The notes beneath the pieces are model-generated. The model had not been told where the DNA came from. It did no database searches and saw only the letters and a list, made by a program, of their open reading frames with translations. A stretch of DNA of 64,000 nt from Rubrivivax sp. Its GTDB lineage: Bacteria; Pseudomonadota; Gammaproteobacteria; Burkholderiales; Burkholderiaceae_C. The stretch spans positions 124,001 through 188,000 of the forward strand of contig JAIXSE010000001.1 of assembly GCA_027484825.1 (NCBI GenBank), in the 5' to 3' direction. The position numbers were made by a program, and so were the translations under genes. Shown one piece after another: positions 41,436 to 50,313 of the stretch (position 1 is the stretch's first letter; every line of letters begins with the position of its first letter).

Positions 41436-41996
41436 CTGAGCCTTGTATGCATCAATTGACGTCAGCGCGGATCGACCGAACACAGCGCAGGCTGCGGAAA
41501 TCGTGGCGCCGCACGGAGCAGGCTCCAACCGTGCTCAGATGCGGTGATGACAGCGTTGGCAAGTGTGCATCTCACCTGGATGGGGGAACAAGCCCCCCCT
41601 AAGGGGGAAAACCTTGGTTTGGCGCCTATCGGCGGGGCGGAAGGGCGTTTTGCAAGGGTAAACACTGGCGGTTTTTTTAGGTCGCGTCCGTGCACTGCGA
41701 TCGAAGACGGGGAGGCGGGGTCTGTTTGCTTCGTGTCCCTCCTGTCCGGCTTCGCCGGCCATTCCTTCCTTAACCTTCGCAAACAGACCCCGCCTCCCCG
41801 TCTTCTCCAATCCAGCTCTGCAACGAGGCTGACTGCCCGCAGCTGTCGTTGATCACACACACTGCCCTGCGGGACTTTTTCGAGGCTGGCACCCAAGCAA
41901 GGTGGCGGGTAGGAGGCACTAGGCTCCGCAAACCGCCCCCCCTTCAAGACCAGCAACGCCGCAATACCCAACCAGCTGCGCTTAGGCGCTCAATAC
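41436..41996. other. gene-free convergent region
   Basis: About 560 nt between convergent genes with lower GC in places. It contains a C-run/G-run hairpin near 41598-41613, a T7 run at about 41672-41678, and the 103-bp inverted-repeat element at 41703-41805. A 169-codon minus-strand reading frame crosses it (41462-41971) but has biased, Arg/Pro-rich composition and spans the whole palindrome, so I do not call it a gene. The final 190 nt show nothing recognisable. Confidence 0.6.
41703..41805. repeat. 103-bp element with perfect 27-bp inverted arms
   Basis: Positions 41703-41729 and 41779-41805 are exact reverse complements over 27 bp, enclosing a 49-nt loop that itself contains a 5-bp hairpin (CCGGC-TTC-GCCGG at 41746-41758). 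Arms begin GAAGACGGGG outside and end TTTGC inside. As RNA it would fold into one very stable branched hairpin on either strand. No target-site duplication is obvious. It may be a bidirectional terminator, a REP/MITE-like repeat or a structured RNA. Confidence 0.85.
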
Positions 41997-43112
41997 TCAA
42001 TACCCCACCATGGGTGCGTGGTCATGACCGCGGTCCGTGCCAACGCCGTGACCCGCAGAGCCGTCACTGTCGCTGTCGCTGTCGGCATCCATCAAGGGAA
42101 GCACCGCCTGCTTGAGACGGTCCCGCGCCAACTCGTAGTCCGGCATGACGGACCGGACCACCGCCCAGAATCGAGGGCTGTGGTTCATCTCCAGCAGATG
42201 CGAAAGCTCGTGCGCCACCACATAGTCGATCAAGGCCGGCGAAAAATGGATCAGGCGCCAGTTCAACCGGATGATGCCGTCCACATTGGCACTGCCCCAG
42301 CGCGTCTGCGCCGATGACAGGCGCAAACCCGTCATGGTGACGCCCAACTGCTGAGCGAAGTGGCGGCAGCGCGGCTCGAACCAGGCCTTGGCCTGCCGCT
42401 GCAACCAGGCCTGCACCGTGTCGCGGATCTGGTGCGGCGTCGCATTCTGCGGAAGGCCCAGATAGAGCATGCGGCGGGCGACCGTGGACAAGGTGCCCTG
42501 CGCATCCGCGCGGCCTTCGTCCAGACGAGCGCCCGTGAGGCTCGGGTCCAGGACCACGATCAAGGGCTCGCCCAGGTAAGGCAGGCTGCACCCGTCGCCC
42601 CAGTGGACCCTCGCCGCCTGGGTGCGGCGTGCCCGCTCGCGCTGTTCGACGAGCTTGCGCAGGATCCACTCGGCCTTCTGCTGCAAGGCCTTGTCGATGT
42701 CGCCCACCGTCACCCACTTGGGAGCGGAGACGCGCAGTCCGTCCTCACTGACGGTGAAGCCAATGCTGCGGCGTCGTGCGCGCTTGAGCTCGTAGGGCAC
42801 CGGCTGGCCGTGCAGCACGACCTGTCGCAGCGCAGCACCGTCCGCACGCGGTCGCGGCGACGGCGTCAGCGTGCTGGGGTCCGGGGACAGGAAGGACGGC
42901 TGCTGGGTCAGCGGGGGACGAGGCGGCTGCGGCTGCGAGGGTCGCGGCTGCGCAGCCGTCGGCCCCAGAGCCGGCCCCGGAACGGGCGCCATCGCCGGCG
43001 TTGAGGACGGCGATGGGACAGGCGACGAGGCAGGAGGAGGGGCGCTGTCAAACAGGGACAGCTGGGTGAACTTCAGGAGTTCGACCAAGCCCCGCAGCTT
43101 GGAAGGCGGCAT
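41997..43112 (-). CDS. YgjP-like zinc metallopeptidase-domain protein
   Basis: A 371-residue protein. The first 100 residues are Pro/Ser-rich. The YgjP (DUF45, SprT-like) domain spans about 105-345, with the zinc site HELSHLLEMNHSPRFW near residue 310 and the family start RRSIGFTVSEDGLRVSAPKW. The C-terminal tail has an Asp-Ser repeat and several His. Function of YgjP proteins is unsettled; SprT-type domains act as proteases. It follows plsC by 15 nt, last in the corC-to-plsC operon. Confidence 0.85.
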   Translation of the reverse strand: MPPSKLRGLVELLKFTQLSLFDSAPPPASSPVPSPSSTPAMAPVPGPALGPTAAQPRPSQPQPPRPPLTQQPSFLSPDPSTLTPSPRPRADGAALRQVVLHGQPVPYELKRARRRSIGFTVSEDGLRVSAPKWVTVGDIDKALQQKAEWILRKLVEQRERARRTQAARVHWGDGCSLPYLGEPLIVVLDPSLTGARLDEGRADAQGTLSTVARRMLYLGLPQNATPHQIRDTVQAWLQRQAKAWFEPRCRHFAQQLGVTMTGLRLSSAQTRWGSANVDGIIRLNWRLIHFSPALIDYVVAHELSHLLEMNHSPRFWAVVRSVMPDYELARDRLKQAVLPLMDADSDSDSDGSAGHGVGTDRGHDHAPMVGY

Positions 43113-43127
43113 GGGCGCAAAGTGTAC

Positions 43128-43913
43128 TCAGGCCGATGCCGATGCGGGAGGGGCCGCGACCGGGGCAGGGGCGCTGGCCGGATATGCGTCCGGGTCAAGG
43201 CGGCGCATTTCCGCTTCAATCCAGCCCTGCACTTCCTGCATGAGTTCGGCCGGGGCACGCCCGGTGCTGGGAATCTGCGGACCAATGGAGATGTCCACCA
43301 CGCCCGGGCGCAGCAGGAAGCTCTTGCGCGGCCAGCAACGCGCTGCGTTCACCGCAATGGGCACCACCGGCTGGCCGGTTTCCACCGCGAGCCGGGTGCC
43401 GCCCGTCTTGTAGTCACCCGCCGTGCCGCGCGGCACACGGGTGCCTTCCGGGAACATGATGACCCAGGTGCCCTGCGCCGCCAGGCGTTTGCCCTGCGCT
43501 GCCACCTTGGACCAGGCCTCGCTGCGCTTGCTGCGGTCAATGTGGATCATGTCCAGTCGCGACATGGCCCAGCCAAAGAAAGGCACATAGATGAGCTCGC
43601 GCTTGAAGACATACGCCAGCGGGCGCGGCATCAGCATCGGGTAGGCGAAGGTTTCCCAGGTCGATTGATGCTTGGACAGCAAGATGACCGATTCCTTCGG
43701 GCCGGTGGGCAGGTGCTCCATGCCGCGCACCTTCCAGCGCACGCCGCAAATGACCCGCGCCCCCCACATGGCGATGGTGAGCCAGCCGGCGCACATCCAG
43801 TACAGACGGGTGCTGCTGAGGAAGGGAGAGACCAGCACCACCGCCGTTCCCCAGGGAATGACGGTGACGGTGAGCCAGACAATGAACAGCAGGGAACGCA
43901 GGGCTACGAGCAT
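43128..43913 (-). CDS. plsC: 1-acyl-sn-glycerol-3-phosphate acyltransferase
   Basis: A 261-residue membrane acyltransferase making phosphatidic acid from lysophosphatidic acid. An N-terminal hydrophobic segment (about 5-30) precedes motif I SKHQSTWE (the HX4D/E box, with Glu here), motif II around FKRELIYVPFFGWAM, and motif III FPEGTR. The C-terminal 20 residues are an Ala/Pro tail. The start overlaps the gmhB stop by TGATG. Neighbour position after gmhB is common in betaproteobacteria. Confidence 0.92.
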   Translation of the reverse strand: MLVALRSLLFIVWLTVTVIPWGTAVVLVSPFLSSTRLYWMCAGWLTIAMWGARVICGVRWKVRGMEHLPTGPKESVILLSKHQSTWETFAYPMLMPRPLAYVFKRELIYVPFFGWAMSRLDMIHIDRSKRSEAWSKVAAQGKRLAAQGTWVIMFPEGTRVPRGTAGDYKTGGTRLAVETGQPVVPIAVNAARCWPRKSFLLRPGVVDISIGPQIPSTGRAPAELMQEVQGWIEAEMRRLDPDAYPASAPAPVAAPPASASA

Positions 43914-44563
43914 CAGCTCAGGTCTCCAGGACGGGATTCGGGAACAGGCACCGCACCGCGGGCATCCGCACGGGCACGTCGCTCTTCTTGGATGAGGCTG
44001 TCCGCAAAGGACGCCAGGTCCGCATGGACCCGCACGCCCGGCACCAACGCCAGTTGCTCCTGCAGCTGCTGTTCGTCCACACCCGCCATGCGCTCGCCGC
44101 GCAGCAGATGAGGACGGCAGCCGGCCGCCATGGCGGTCTGCACGTCCCGCATGGACGCGCCCACCATGTGCACCTGCGGCAGATCAACGCCAAAACGCTC
44201 GCCAATCTGCTCAATGAGACCCGGCAGCGGCTTGCGGCAACTGCAGTTGTCTTCCGGCGCATGCGGACAGAAGAAAGCAGCGTCCAGGCGGCCGCCCTTC
44301 TCCGCCAGCAACTGGTTGAGCCGCAGGTGCACCGCATTCAGAGAGGCCATGTCCAGCAGGCCGCGGCCAATGCCGGGCTGGTTGGTGGCCATGACGGTGT
44401 GCCAGCCCGCATGGTTCAGGCGCGCCACCGCTTCCAGGGCCCCCGGCAGCGGCTCCAGCTCTTCCGGCGCCTTCACATGGTCGTCGCGGTAGCGGTTGAT
44501 GGTGCCGTCCCGACCCAGGATCACCAGCTTCATGCCGTGCGGATGCTCGGATCGGTTGGGCAT
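43913..44563 (-). CDS. gmhB: GmhB-like HAD protein lacking catalytic aspartates
   Basis: A 216-residue homologue of D-glycero-D-manno-heptose-1,7-bisphosphate 7-phosphatase, the LPS heptose pathway enzyme. The fold and zinc loop are intact (CPHAPEDNCSC: Cys99, His101, Cys107, Cys109), as is motif III Lys111 in CRKP. However, motif I reads LGRDGTIN instead of LDRDGTIN, so the nucleophile is Gly17, and motif IV reads VGASMRD instead of VGDxxxD, so a metal ligand is Ala136. The general acid Asp19 remains. Chemistry by the normal route seems impossible. The start has AAGGA at 8 nt. It lies 19 nt after glyS and overlaps plsC. Confidence 0.88.
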   Translation of the reverse strand: MPNRSEHPHGMKLVILGRDGTINRYRDDHVKAPEELEPLPGALEAVARLNHAGWHTVMATNQPGIGRGLLDMASLNAVHLRLNQLLAEKGGRLDAAFFCPHAPEDNCSCRKPLPGLIEQIGERFGVDLPQVHMVGASMRDVQTAMAAGCRPHLLRGERMAGVDEQQLQEQLALVPGVRVHADLASFADSLIQEERRARADARGAVPVPESRPGDLS

Positions 44564-44582
44564 CTTGTCTGTCCTTGGCCGG

Positions 44583-46733
44583 TCAGGCCGCCAGGCGGGA
44601 AAGGTCGGCCACGCGGTTCATGGCGTCGTGAAGACGCTTGAGCAGCGCCTGGCGGTTGGCCCGCAGTGCCGCGTCGTCCGCATTGACCATGACATGGTCG
44701 AAGAAAGCATCCACCGGCGCCTTGAGGGCCGCCAGGGCCTTGAGGGAGCCGGCATAGTCGTGCTGCTCGAAACGCTCGTCCGCCTGCGGACCGACCGACG
44801 CCAGCGCATCCGCCAGGGCCCGCTCGGCCGCTTCCTGCAGCAGCTCGGGCTTGACCTCGGTGGGCAGCTCGCCTTCGATCTTCTTGAGAATGTTGCCCAC
44901 CCGCTTGTTGGCGGCCGCGAGGGACGCGGATTCGGGCAGCGCCGCAAAGCTGCGCACCGCCTCCAGGCGACGCGGGATGTCGCCCAGCCGGGCCGGCGAC
45001 AGCGCCAGCACGGCATCGACTTCCTGAGCGCTGAAGCCCTGGTCGCGCAGACTGACCGCCAGGCGGTCGGCGAAGAAGTTCAGCAGCGCCTCGCTTGGGT
45101 CCTGGATGAGCTCGCCAAAGGCGGGCACGGCCGACTGGATCAGCGCCGGCAGCTCCAGTGGGAGGTTCTTCTCGACCAGGATGCGGATCACCCCCAGCGC
45201 ATGACGGCGCAGGGCAAACGGGTCCTTGTCGCCCGTGGGCAACTGGCCGATGCCGAACAGGCCGACCAGGGTCTCGAGCTTGTCCGCCAGCGCCACGACC
45301 GTGCCGGTGTGGTTGCGCGGCAGCGCGTCGCCGGCAAAACGCGGCTTGTAGTGGTCTTCAATGGCGATGGCGACACCGTCGCGCAGGCCTTCATGACGGG
45401 CGTAGTAGCCGCCCATGATGCCCTGCAGCTCGGGGAACTCGCCGACCATGTCGGTCAGCAGGTCGGCCTTGGCCAGCAGCGAGGCTTCCTTGACCTTGCT
45501 GTCCAGCACATCGAATTCGTCCTTGGCTTCCACCGTGTAGGGCAGCGTGGCCATGCGCAGCTGGTTGACGATGCCGTGGGCAATCGCCCGCACCCGCTCG
45601 CTGCGATCGCCCTGGCTGCCCAGCTTGCCGTGGTAGACCACCTTGCCCAGGCCGCCCACCCGGTCCGCCAGGGTGCGCTTGCGGTCCTGGTCGAAGAAGA
45701 ACTTGGCATCGGCCAGGCGCGGGCGCACCACACGCTCGTTGCCTTCAATGACGGCGCTGGCATCGTCCGGATGGATGTTGCTCACCACCAGGAAGTGATT
45801 CGTCAGCTTGCCGTGGCTGTCCAGCAGCGGGAAGTACTTCTGGTTGGCCTTCATCGTGAGGATGAGGCATTCCTGCGGCACGGCCAGGAATTCGGATTCG
45901 AATTGGCAGGCCAGCACATTGGGCAGCTCGACCAGCGCGCAGACTTCGTCCAGCAGCTCCGGCGCGTCGATCGGGGTGAGGCCCAGCGGCTCGGCCTTGG
46001 CCTGCAACTGGCGGACGATGTCCGCGCGGCGCTGCTCGAACGACACGATGACCGCGCCCTCTTCCCGCAGCTGCTGCGCGTAGGTGTCGGCCTGACGCAG
46101 CTCGATCTGCGCCTGACGGGCTTCGAATCGATGGCCGCGGGTGGTCCGGCCGGCCTGCAGGCCCAGGGCCGAAATGGGCACGACCGCGTCCCCATGCAGG
46201 GCCACCAGGCCGTGGGCGGGACGCACGAACTTCACGTCGCTCCAGCCATCGGCCAGCTGATAGGTCATGACCTTGGGAATGGGCAGGCGCGCGAGCGAGT
46301 CGTCCAGCGCCTTCTGCAGGCCTTGCGCAAGCGTCACACCGGGCACGACCGTGTCCAGGAACAGGGCTTCGGCCTTGCCGTCCGGCGCGCGCTTGAGCTG
46401 CGGCACCACCGAGGCGTCCGCACCGGCTGCGGCCAGCTTCTTCAGCAGCGCCGGCGTGGGCTGGCCGGCGGCGTCCAGGGCCACGCTGACCGGCATCAGC
46501 TTTTGCTGCACCGCACGGTCGGCCGCCTTGTCCGCCACCTGGCTGATGTGCACCGCCAGACGACGCGGCGTCGCAAAGGGGGTGACCACGGCATCGGCCC
46601 CGGCCAGGCCCTGGCCGCGCAGGCTGTCGGCCAGCACCGCGGCAAAGGACTCACCGAGCTTCTTCAGCGCCTTGGGCGGAAGTTCCTCGACAAACAGTTC
46701 AACGAGCAAAGGGGAGGTGGAGAGTGGGCTCAT
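44583..46733 (-). CDS. glyS: glycyl-tRNA synthetase beta subunit
   Basis: A 716-residue beta subunit of the bacterial alpha2beta2 glycyl-tRNA synthetase, full length for the family (about 690-720). It begins LLVELFVEELPPKALKKL, contains RTTRGHRFEA and MKANQKYFPLLDSHGKL in the B3/B4-like region, then the HD-like domain and C-terminal anticodon-binding part. It recognises and holds tRNA-Gly while GlyQ forms the adenylate. It follows glyQ by 14 nt with a GGGGAGG ribosome-binding site and is followed by gmhB. Confidence 0.97.
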   Translation of the reverse strand: MSPLSTSPLLVELFVEELPPKALKKLGESFAAVLADSLRGQGLAGADAVVTPFATPRRLAVHISQVADKAADRAVQQKLMPVSVALDAAGQPTPALLKKLAAAGADASVVPQLKRAPDGKAEALFLDTVVPGVTLAQGLQKALDDSLARLPIPKVMTYQLADGWSDVKFVRPAHGLVALHGDAVVPISALGLQAGRTTRGHRFEARQAQIELRQADTYAQQLREEGAVIVSFEQRRADIVRQLQAKAEPLGLTPIDAPELLDEVCALVELPNVLACQFESEFLAVPQECLILTMKANQKYFPLLDSHGKLTNHFLVVSNIHPDDASAVIEGNERVVRPRLADAKFFFDQDRKRTLADRVGGLGKVVYHGKLGSQGDRSERVRAIAHGIVNQLRMATLPYTVEAKDEFDVLDSKVKEASLLAKADLLTDMVGEFPELQGIMGGYYARHEGLRDGVAIAIEDHYKPRFAGDALPRNHTGTVVALADKLETLVGLFGIGQLPTGDKDPFALRRHALGVIRILVEKNLPLELPALIQSAVPAFGELIQDPSEALLNFFADRLAVSLRDQGFSAQEVDAVLALSPARLGDIPRRLEAVRSFAALPESASLAAANKRVGNILKKIEGELPTEVKPELLQEAAERALADALASVGPQADERFEQHDYAGSLKALAALKAPVDAFFDHVMVNADDAALRANRQALLKRLHDAMNRVADLSRLAA

Positions 46734-46747
46734 GTCGGTCGTCGGGC

Positions 46748-47701
46748 TCAGGCCGCCTTCTTGTCGCTGTTCTTCTTCTCGATCTGGGCGAGCACGTCGT
46801 CCGCCCAGTCCTTGGGCGCCATCGGGAAGCCCAGTCGCGCGCGGCTGTCCACATAGCTCTGCGCCACGGCACGGGCCAGGTTGCGGATGCGGCCGATGTA
46901 GGCGGCACGCTCGGTCACGCTGATGGCGCCCCGGGCGTCGAGCAGGTTGAAGGTGTGGCCGGCCTTGAGCAGTTGCTCATAGGCGGGCAGTGCCAGCTGT
47001 TGCTCCATCAGGAACTTGGACTGCTTTTCGTGGGCGCCGAAGGCCTGCAGCAGGAAGTCGACGTCGCTGTATTCGAAGTTGTAGGTGGACTGCTCCACCT
47101 CGTTCTGGTGGAAGACGTCCCCGTAGGTCAGCACACGGCCGGAGGGCGAGGTGGCGTCCGAATAGACCAGGTCGTAGACCGAGGCCTTGTTCTGCAGATA
47201 CATAGCCAGCCGTTCCAGACCGTAGGTGATCTCGCCGGTGATGGGCTTGCAGTCGATGCCGCCGACCTGCTGGAAGTAGGTGAACTGCGTGACTTCCATG
47301 CCGTTGAGCCAGACTTCCCAGCCCAGGCCCCAGCAGCCGAGGGTGGGGTTCTCCCAGTCGTCCTCGACAAAGCGCACGTCGTTCTTCTTCAGGTCCAGGC
47401 CCAGCGCTTCCAGCGAACCCAGATAAAGCTCCAGGATGTTGTCCGGCGCCGGCTTAAGCACGACCTGGTACTGGTAGTAGTGCTGCAGCCGGTTGGGATT
47501 CTCGCCATAACGGCCGTCCTTGGGACGGCGGCTGGGCTGCACATAGGCGGCCTTCCAGGGCTCCGGACCGAGCGCGCGCAGGAATGTGGCGGTGTGACTG
47601 GTGCCCGCGCCGACTTCCATGTCGTAGGGTTGCAGCAAGGCACAGCCTTGCTTGGACCAGTATTCCTGCAGGCGAAGAATCATTTGCTGGAAAGTCAGCA
47701 T
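46748..47701 (-). CDS. glyQ: glycyl-tRNA synthetase alpha subunit
   Basis: A 317-residue class II synthetase catalytic subunit. It begins [20 protein letters not shown] and holds the class II motifs ([42 protein letters not shown] and the late ERLAMYLQ). It activates glycine with ATP. A candidate promoter lies in the 72-nt gap after lnt. Fully typical in length and sequence. Confidence 0.97.
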   Translation of the reverse strand: MLTFQQMILRLQEYWSKQGCALLQPYDMEVGAGTSHTATFLRALGPEPWKAAYVQPSRRPKDGRYGENPNRLQHYYQYQVVLKPAPDNILELYLGSLEALGLDLKKNDVRFVEDDWENPTLGCWGLGWEVWLNGMEVTQFTYFQQVGGIDCKPITGEITYGLERLAMYLQNKASVYDLVYSDATSPSGRVLTYGDVFHQNEVEQSTYNFEYSDVDFLLQAFGAHEKQSKFLMEQQLALPAYEQLLKAGHTFNLLDARGAISVTERAAYIGRIRNLARAVAQSYVDSRARLGFPMAPKDWADDVLAQIEKKNSDKKAA

Positions 47702-47746
47702 GGAGCATCGACCCCTGGACGACGGGGCATATTGGAGAAAGGGCCC

Positions 47747-47777
47747 ATTCTAGGGAAGTTCTGGCCGACGGGGTCAG
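47747..47777 (-). promoter_or_regulatory. candidate internal promoter of glyQS
   Basis: On the minus strand, -10 TAGAAT (47752-47747) is preceded after 19 nt by a -35-like CTGACC (47777-47772) that reaches into the end of lnt. It would allow glyQS expression independent of corC-lnt. Confidence 0.35.
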
Positions 47778-49309
47778 CGCATCAGCCGACCGTCGCGCCG
47801 GTTCCGCCGCCCTGCCAGCCAGCCCGGCAGCACACCCAGCACCGCCACCAGCCACAGCGGCCACAGGCCTGCCGCCGCCAGCCAGCGCGCATACGGGGTC
47901 TCGCCGCGTCGGCCCTGCACCGTCACCTCCAGCACACCGGCCTGCTCCGCCGGAAGACGGGCCCTCACCTGCCCTTCATGGTCCACCAGCGCCGTGGCGC
48001 CGGTATTGGTCGCGCGTACGACCGGGCGCTGGAACTCCAGCGCCCGCATCTGCGAGAACTGCAGATGCTGGTCCTGCACCATGCGCGGCCCGAACCAGGC
48101 CAGGTTGCTGGCGTTGACAAAGACGGTGGCGGACGCCTCGCCCTGGTCCAGGGCGCTGGCCACCACGTCCTCGCCGAACAGATCCTCATAGCAGATCAGC
48201 GGACGCAGCCGCTGCCCGCCCAGCACCAGCGCGCGCTGATGGGTGCCGTGGGCCTGGTCATCCATCGGAATGCGCATGGCGCGGACAAACCAGTGAAAGC
48301 CCGGCGGGATGAACTCCCCGAAGGGCAGCAGATGCCGCTTGCCATAGTCGTAGGGCTGCGGCACGCCCAGGGCGACCAGGGAGTTCACAAACCCTTCCTG
48401 CTCATTGCCCAGGAAGGTGCCCAGCAGCAAGGGGCGCTGCTGCGCGGCCTGCTGCAAGCGTGCCACCGAGGTCGGCTCCAGCCAGGCCAGCGGCAGCGGC
48501 AGCACCGATTCCGGCGTGATCACCACCTGGCCACGGGCGGATTCGACCAGCGCCGACAAGCGGTTCAGGTTGTCGTCGAAGCGGTCCTTGTCGAATTTCT
48601 GGTCCTGCGGGATGTTGGGCTGCACCAGGGAGACCGCCAGGGCTCCGGCCGGCTGGGTGAATTCGGTCGGCAGCATCTGGCCCAAGGAGACCAGGATCAG
48701 CCCGGCCCCCAGCAGTCGCCAAACACCGCACGCCAGTGCGGCGGCCAGCACGGCCGACAGGCCGGCAATGCCGTAGACGCCGATCCACGGTGCAAACACG
48801 GCCAGCGGCCCCTGGGTGTGGGCATAGCCGCTGGCAATCCATGGAAAGCCGGTGAGCAGCGTGGCCCGGCCCAGTTCGGCCGCCAGCCACAGGGCCGCAG
48901 CGCCCAGCACGCGGGTCCAGGGCGGGCCGGACAGCCGCGCCGACAGGCCCAGCGCCAGGGCGTAATACAACGACAGGAAGGCCGCCAGCAAGAGCACCGC
49001 CAGCGCCGACACGGCCGCCGGCAGATGACCGAAGTCATGCATGCTGATGTAGAGCCACCAGAGCCCGGAGGCCAGCCAGCCGATGCCGAACAGACCGCCC
49101 AGCAAGGCGGCGCGGCGGGGACGACTCTGCAGCGCCGCCCAGAACAGCCAGGCCAGGGCCAGCGGCTGAAGCCACCAGGCCGGGCTGGGCGCAAAGGACC
49201 CGGTATGCAGCACACCCACCAGCAGCGCCAGCAGCGGATGACGCAGCGCAGCCAGACGCGCCGGGGCGGGCAGACCGCCCTGCCGGAGAGTGACACCCGC
49301 GCTGCGCAT
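47774..49309 (-). CDS. lnt: apolipoprotein N-acyltransferase
   Basis: A 511-residue inner-membrane enzyme that adds the third acyl chain to lipoproteins. Several N-terminal helices are followed by a nitrilase-like periplasmic domain (about 215-470) with the Glu-Lys-Cys triad region: TPESVLPLP (Glu), YGKRHLLPFGEFIP (Lys) and ICYEDLFGE (Cys). A last helix ends the protein. The start shares one base with the corC stop (TGATG). corC-lnt pairing is conserved widely. Confidence 0.95.
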   Translation of the reverse strand: MRSAGVTLRQGGLPAPARLAALRHPLLALLVGVLHTGSFAPSPAWWLQPLALAWLFWAALQSRPRRAALLGGLFGIGWLASGLWWLYISMHDFGHLPAAVSALAVLLLAAFLSLYYALALGLSARLSGPPWTRVLGAAALWLAAELGRATLLTGFPWIASGYAHTQGPLAVFAPWIGVYGIAGLSAVLAAALACGVWRLLGAGLILVSLGQMLPTEFTQPAGALAVSLVQPNIPQDQKFDKDRFDDNLNRLSALVESARGQVVITPESVLPLPLAWLEPTSVARLQQAAQQRPLLLGTFLGNEQEGFVNSLVALGVPQPYDYGKRHLLPFGEFIPPGFHWFVRAMRIPMDDQAHGTHQRALVLGGQRLRPLICYEDLFGEDVVASALDQGEASATVFVNASNLAWFGPRMVQDQHLQFSQMRALEFQRPVVRATNTGATALVDHEGQVRARLPAEQAGVLEVTVQGRRGETPYARWLAAAGLWPLWLVAVLGVLPGWLAGRRNRRDGRLMR

Positions 49310-50247
49310 CAGCCGCTGCTGTCGTCCGCTTCGGTGGCGGGCGCGCGGATGACCTTGAACCAGCGCACCGCGCCGCCGCGGTTGATCATCACCGCAAAGC
49401 GCAGACCGGCCAGATCGACCGACTCTCCCCGGCGGGGCACGCGGCCATGCTCATGGGCGACCATGCCGCCGATGGTGTCGAAGTCCTGATCGGGCAGATT
49501 CAGGCCGAAGGCCTCGTTGACCGCCCCGATGGTGGCGTCTCCGGCCACCCGGAAGCTGCCGTCCGCCAGGGTGTAGATGCCGGCATCGCTGTGGCCGACG
49601 TCGAATTCGTCCTCGATCTCGCCGACGATCTCCTCCAGCACATCCTCGATGGTGATCAGGCCGGCGGTGTTGCCGAACTCGTCGATCACGATGGCCAGAT
49701 GGTTGCGGTTGGAGCGGAAATCCCGCAGCAATTCGTTCAGGCCCTTGCTCTCAGGCACGAAAACTGCCGGGCGCAGCAAGGCACGCAGGTTCAGCTCGGG
49801 CGCCCGCTGGAGCTTGAGCAGATCCTTGGCGAGCAAAATGCCGATGATGTTGTCCCGCTGTCCGTCATAGACGGGGAAGCGGGAATGGCCGGTGTCGATC
49901 ACCGCACCCAGCAGTTCATCCACACTGGCGTGGATGTCCAGCAGGTCCATGCGGGGCGCTGCCACCATCACATCGCCGGCACTGAGCTCGGCCATGCGCA
50001 GCACACCTTCCAGCATCTGCCGGGATTCGGGCGCGATGAGCTCACGTTCTTCGGCCTCCGCCAGGGTCTCCATCAACTCGCTGGTGGAGTCGGGACCCGG
50101 ATGGAGGAATTCAAGGACGCGGTCCAGCAGACCGCGATGGTCGTTGCCACGCCCGCCATGTTTGGCGGGCCGACTAGGCTGAGGTTCAGACACTGCAGTG
50201 TGTGCCGTGGTGGAGGAGGCGTCAGAATAACGCATTGACATTGACAT
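49309..50247 (-). CDS. corC: CorC-type CBS-domain transporter-associated protein
   Basis: A 312-residue soluble protein. A polar N-terminus leads to two CBS domains (about 85-205, with VMVAAPRMDLLDIHASVDE and HSRFPVYDGQRDNIIGILLAKDLL) and a C-terminal CorC_HlyC transporter-associated domain (about 220-300, DGSFRVAGDATIGAVNEAFGLNLP). It is linked to Mg2+/Co2+ efflux and to Lnt function. Three in-frame ATGs in a row (50247, 50241, 50235) leave the start uncertain by two to four residues. Divergent from the CobW GTPase by 66 nt. Confidence 0.93.
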   Translation of the reverse strand: MSMSMRYSDASSTTAHTAVSEPQPSRPAKHGGRGNDHRGLLDRVLEFLHPGPDSTSELMETLAEAEERELIAPESRQMLEGVLRMAELSAGDVMVAAPRMDLLDIHASVDELLGAVIDTGHSRFPVYDGQRDNIIGILLAKDLLKLQRAPELNLRALLRPAVFVPESKGLNELLRDFRSNRNHLAIVIDEFGNTAGLITIEDVLEEIVGEIEDEFDVGHSDAGIYTLADGSFRVAGDATIGAVNEAFGLNLPDQDFDTIGGMVAHEHGRVPRRGESVDLAGLRFAVMINRGGAVRWFKVIRAPATEADDSSG

Positions 50248-50313
50248 TCGCTTGAAACACCGCCCTTCGCCCCCATTTGCCGGGCCCAAGCCACCTACTT
50301 TTGCTTGTACACC

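Noticed and set aside
41860..41910. A TGGCAC motif near 41889 resembling the start of a sigma-54 promoter.
   Set aside because: The required TTGC element is missing at the right spacing and there is no downstream gene on that strand.
41462..41971. A 169-codon minus-strand frame across the gene-free region.
   Set aside because: It runs through both arms of the 103-bp palindrome and has Arg/Pro-rich, motif-free content. It is best seen as a frame through a repeat element.
43128..43913. PlsC motif I has Glu where the textbook HX4D has Asp.
   Set aside because: HQSTWE is a common form in betaproteobacterial PlsC proteins; not a loss of function.
44496..46856. A 786-codon plus-strand frame opposite glyS.
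   Set aside because: It mirrors glyS codon structure in the antisense direction, with Gln/Arg/His-rich content and no motif.
46724..49489. A 921-codon plus-strand frame opposite glyQ and lnt.
   Set aside because: Antisense to two conserved genes in a continuous operon; no ribosome-binding site or domain.
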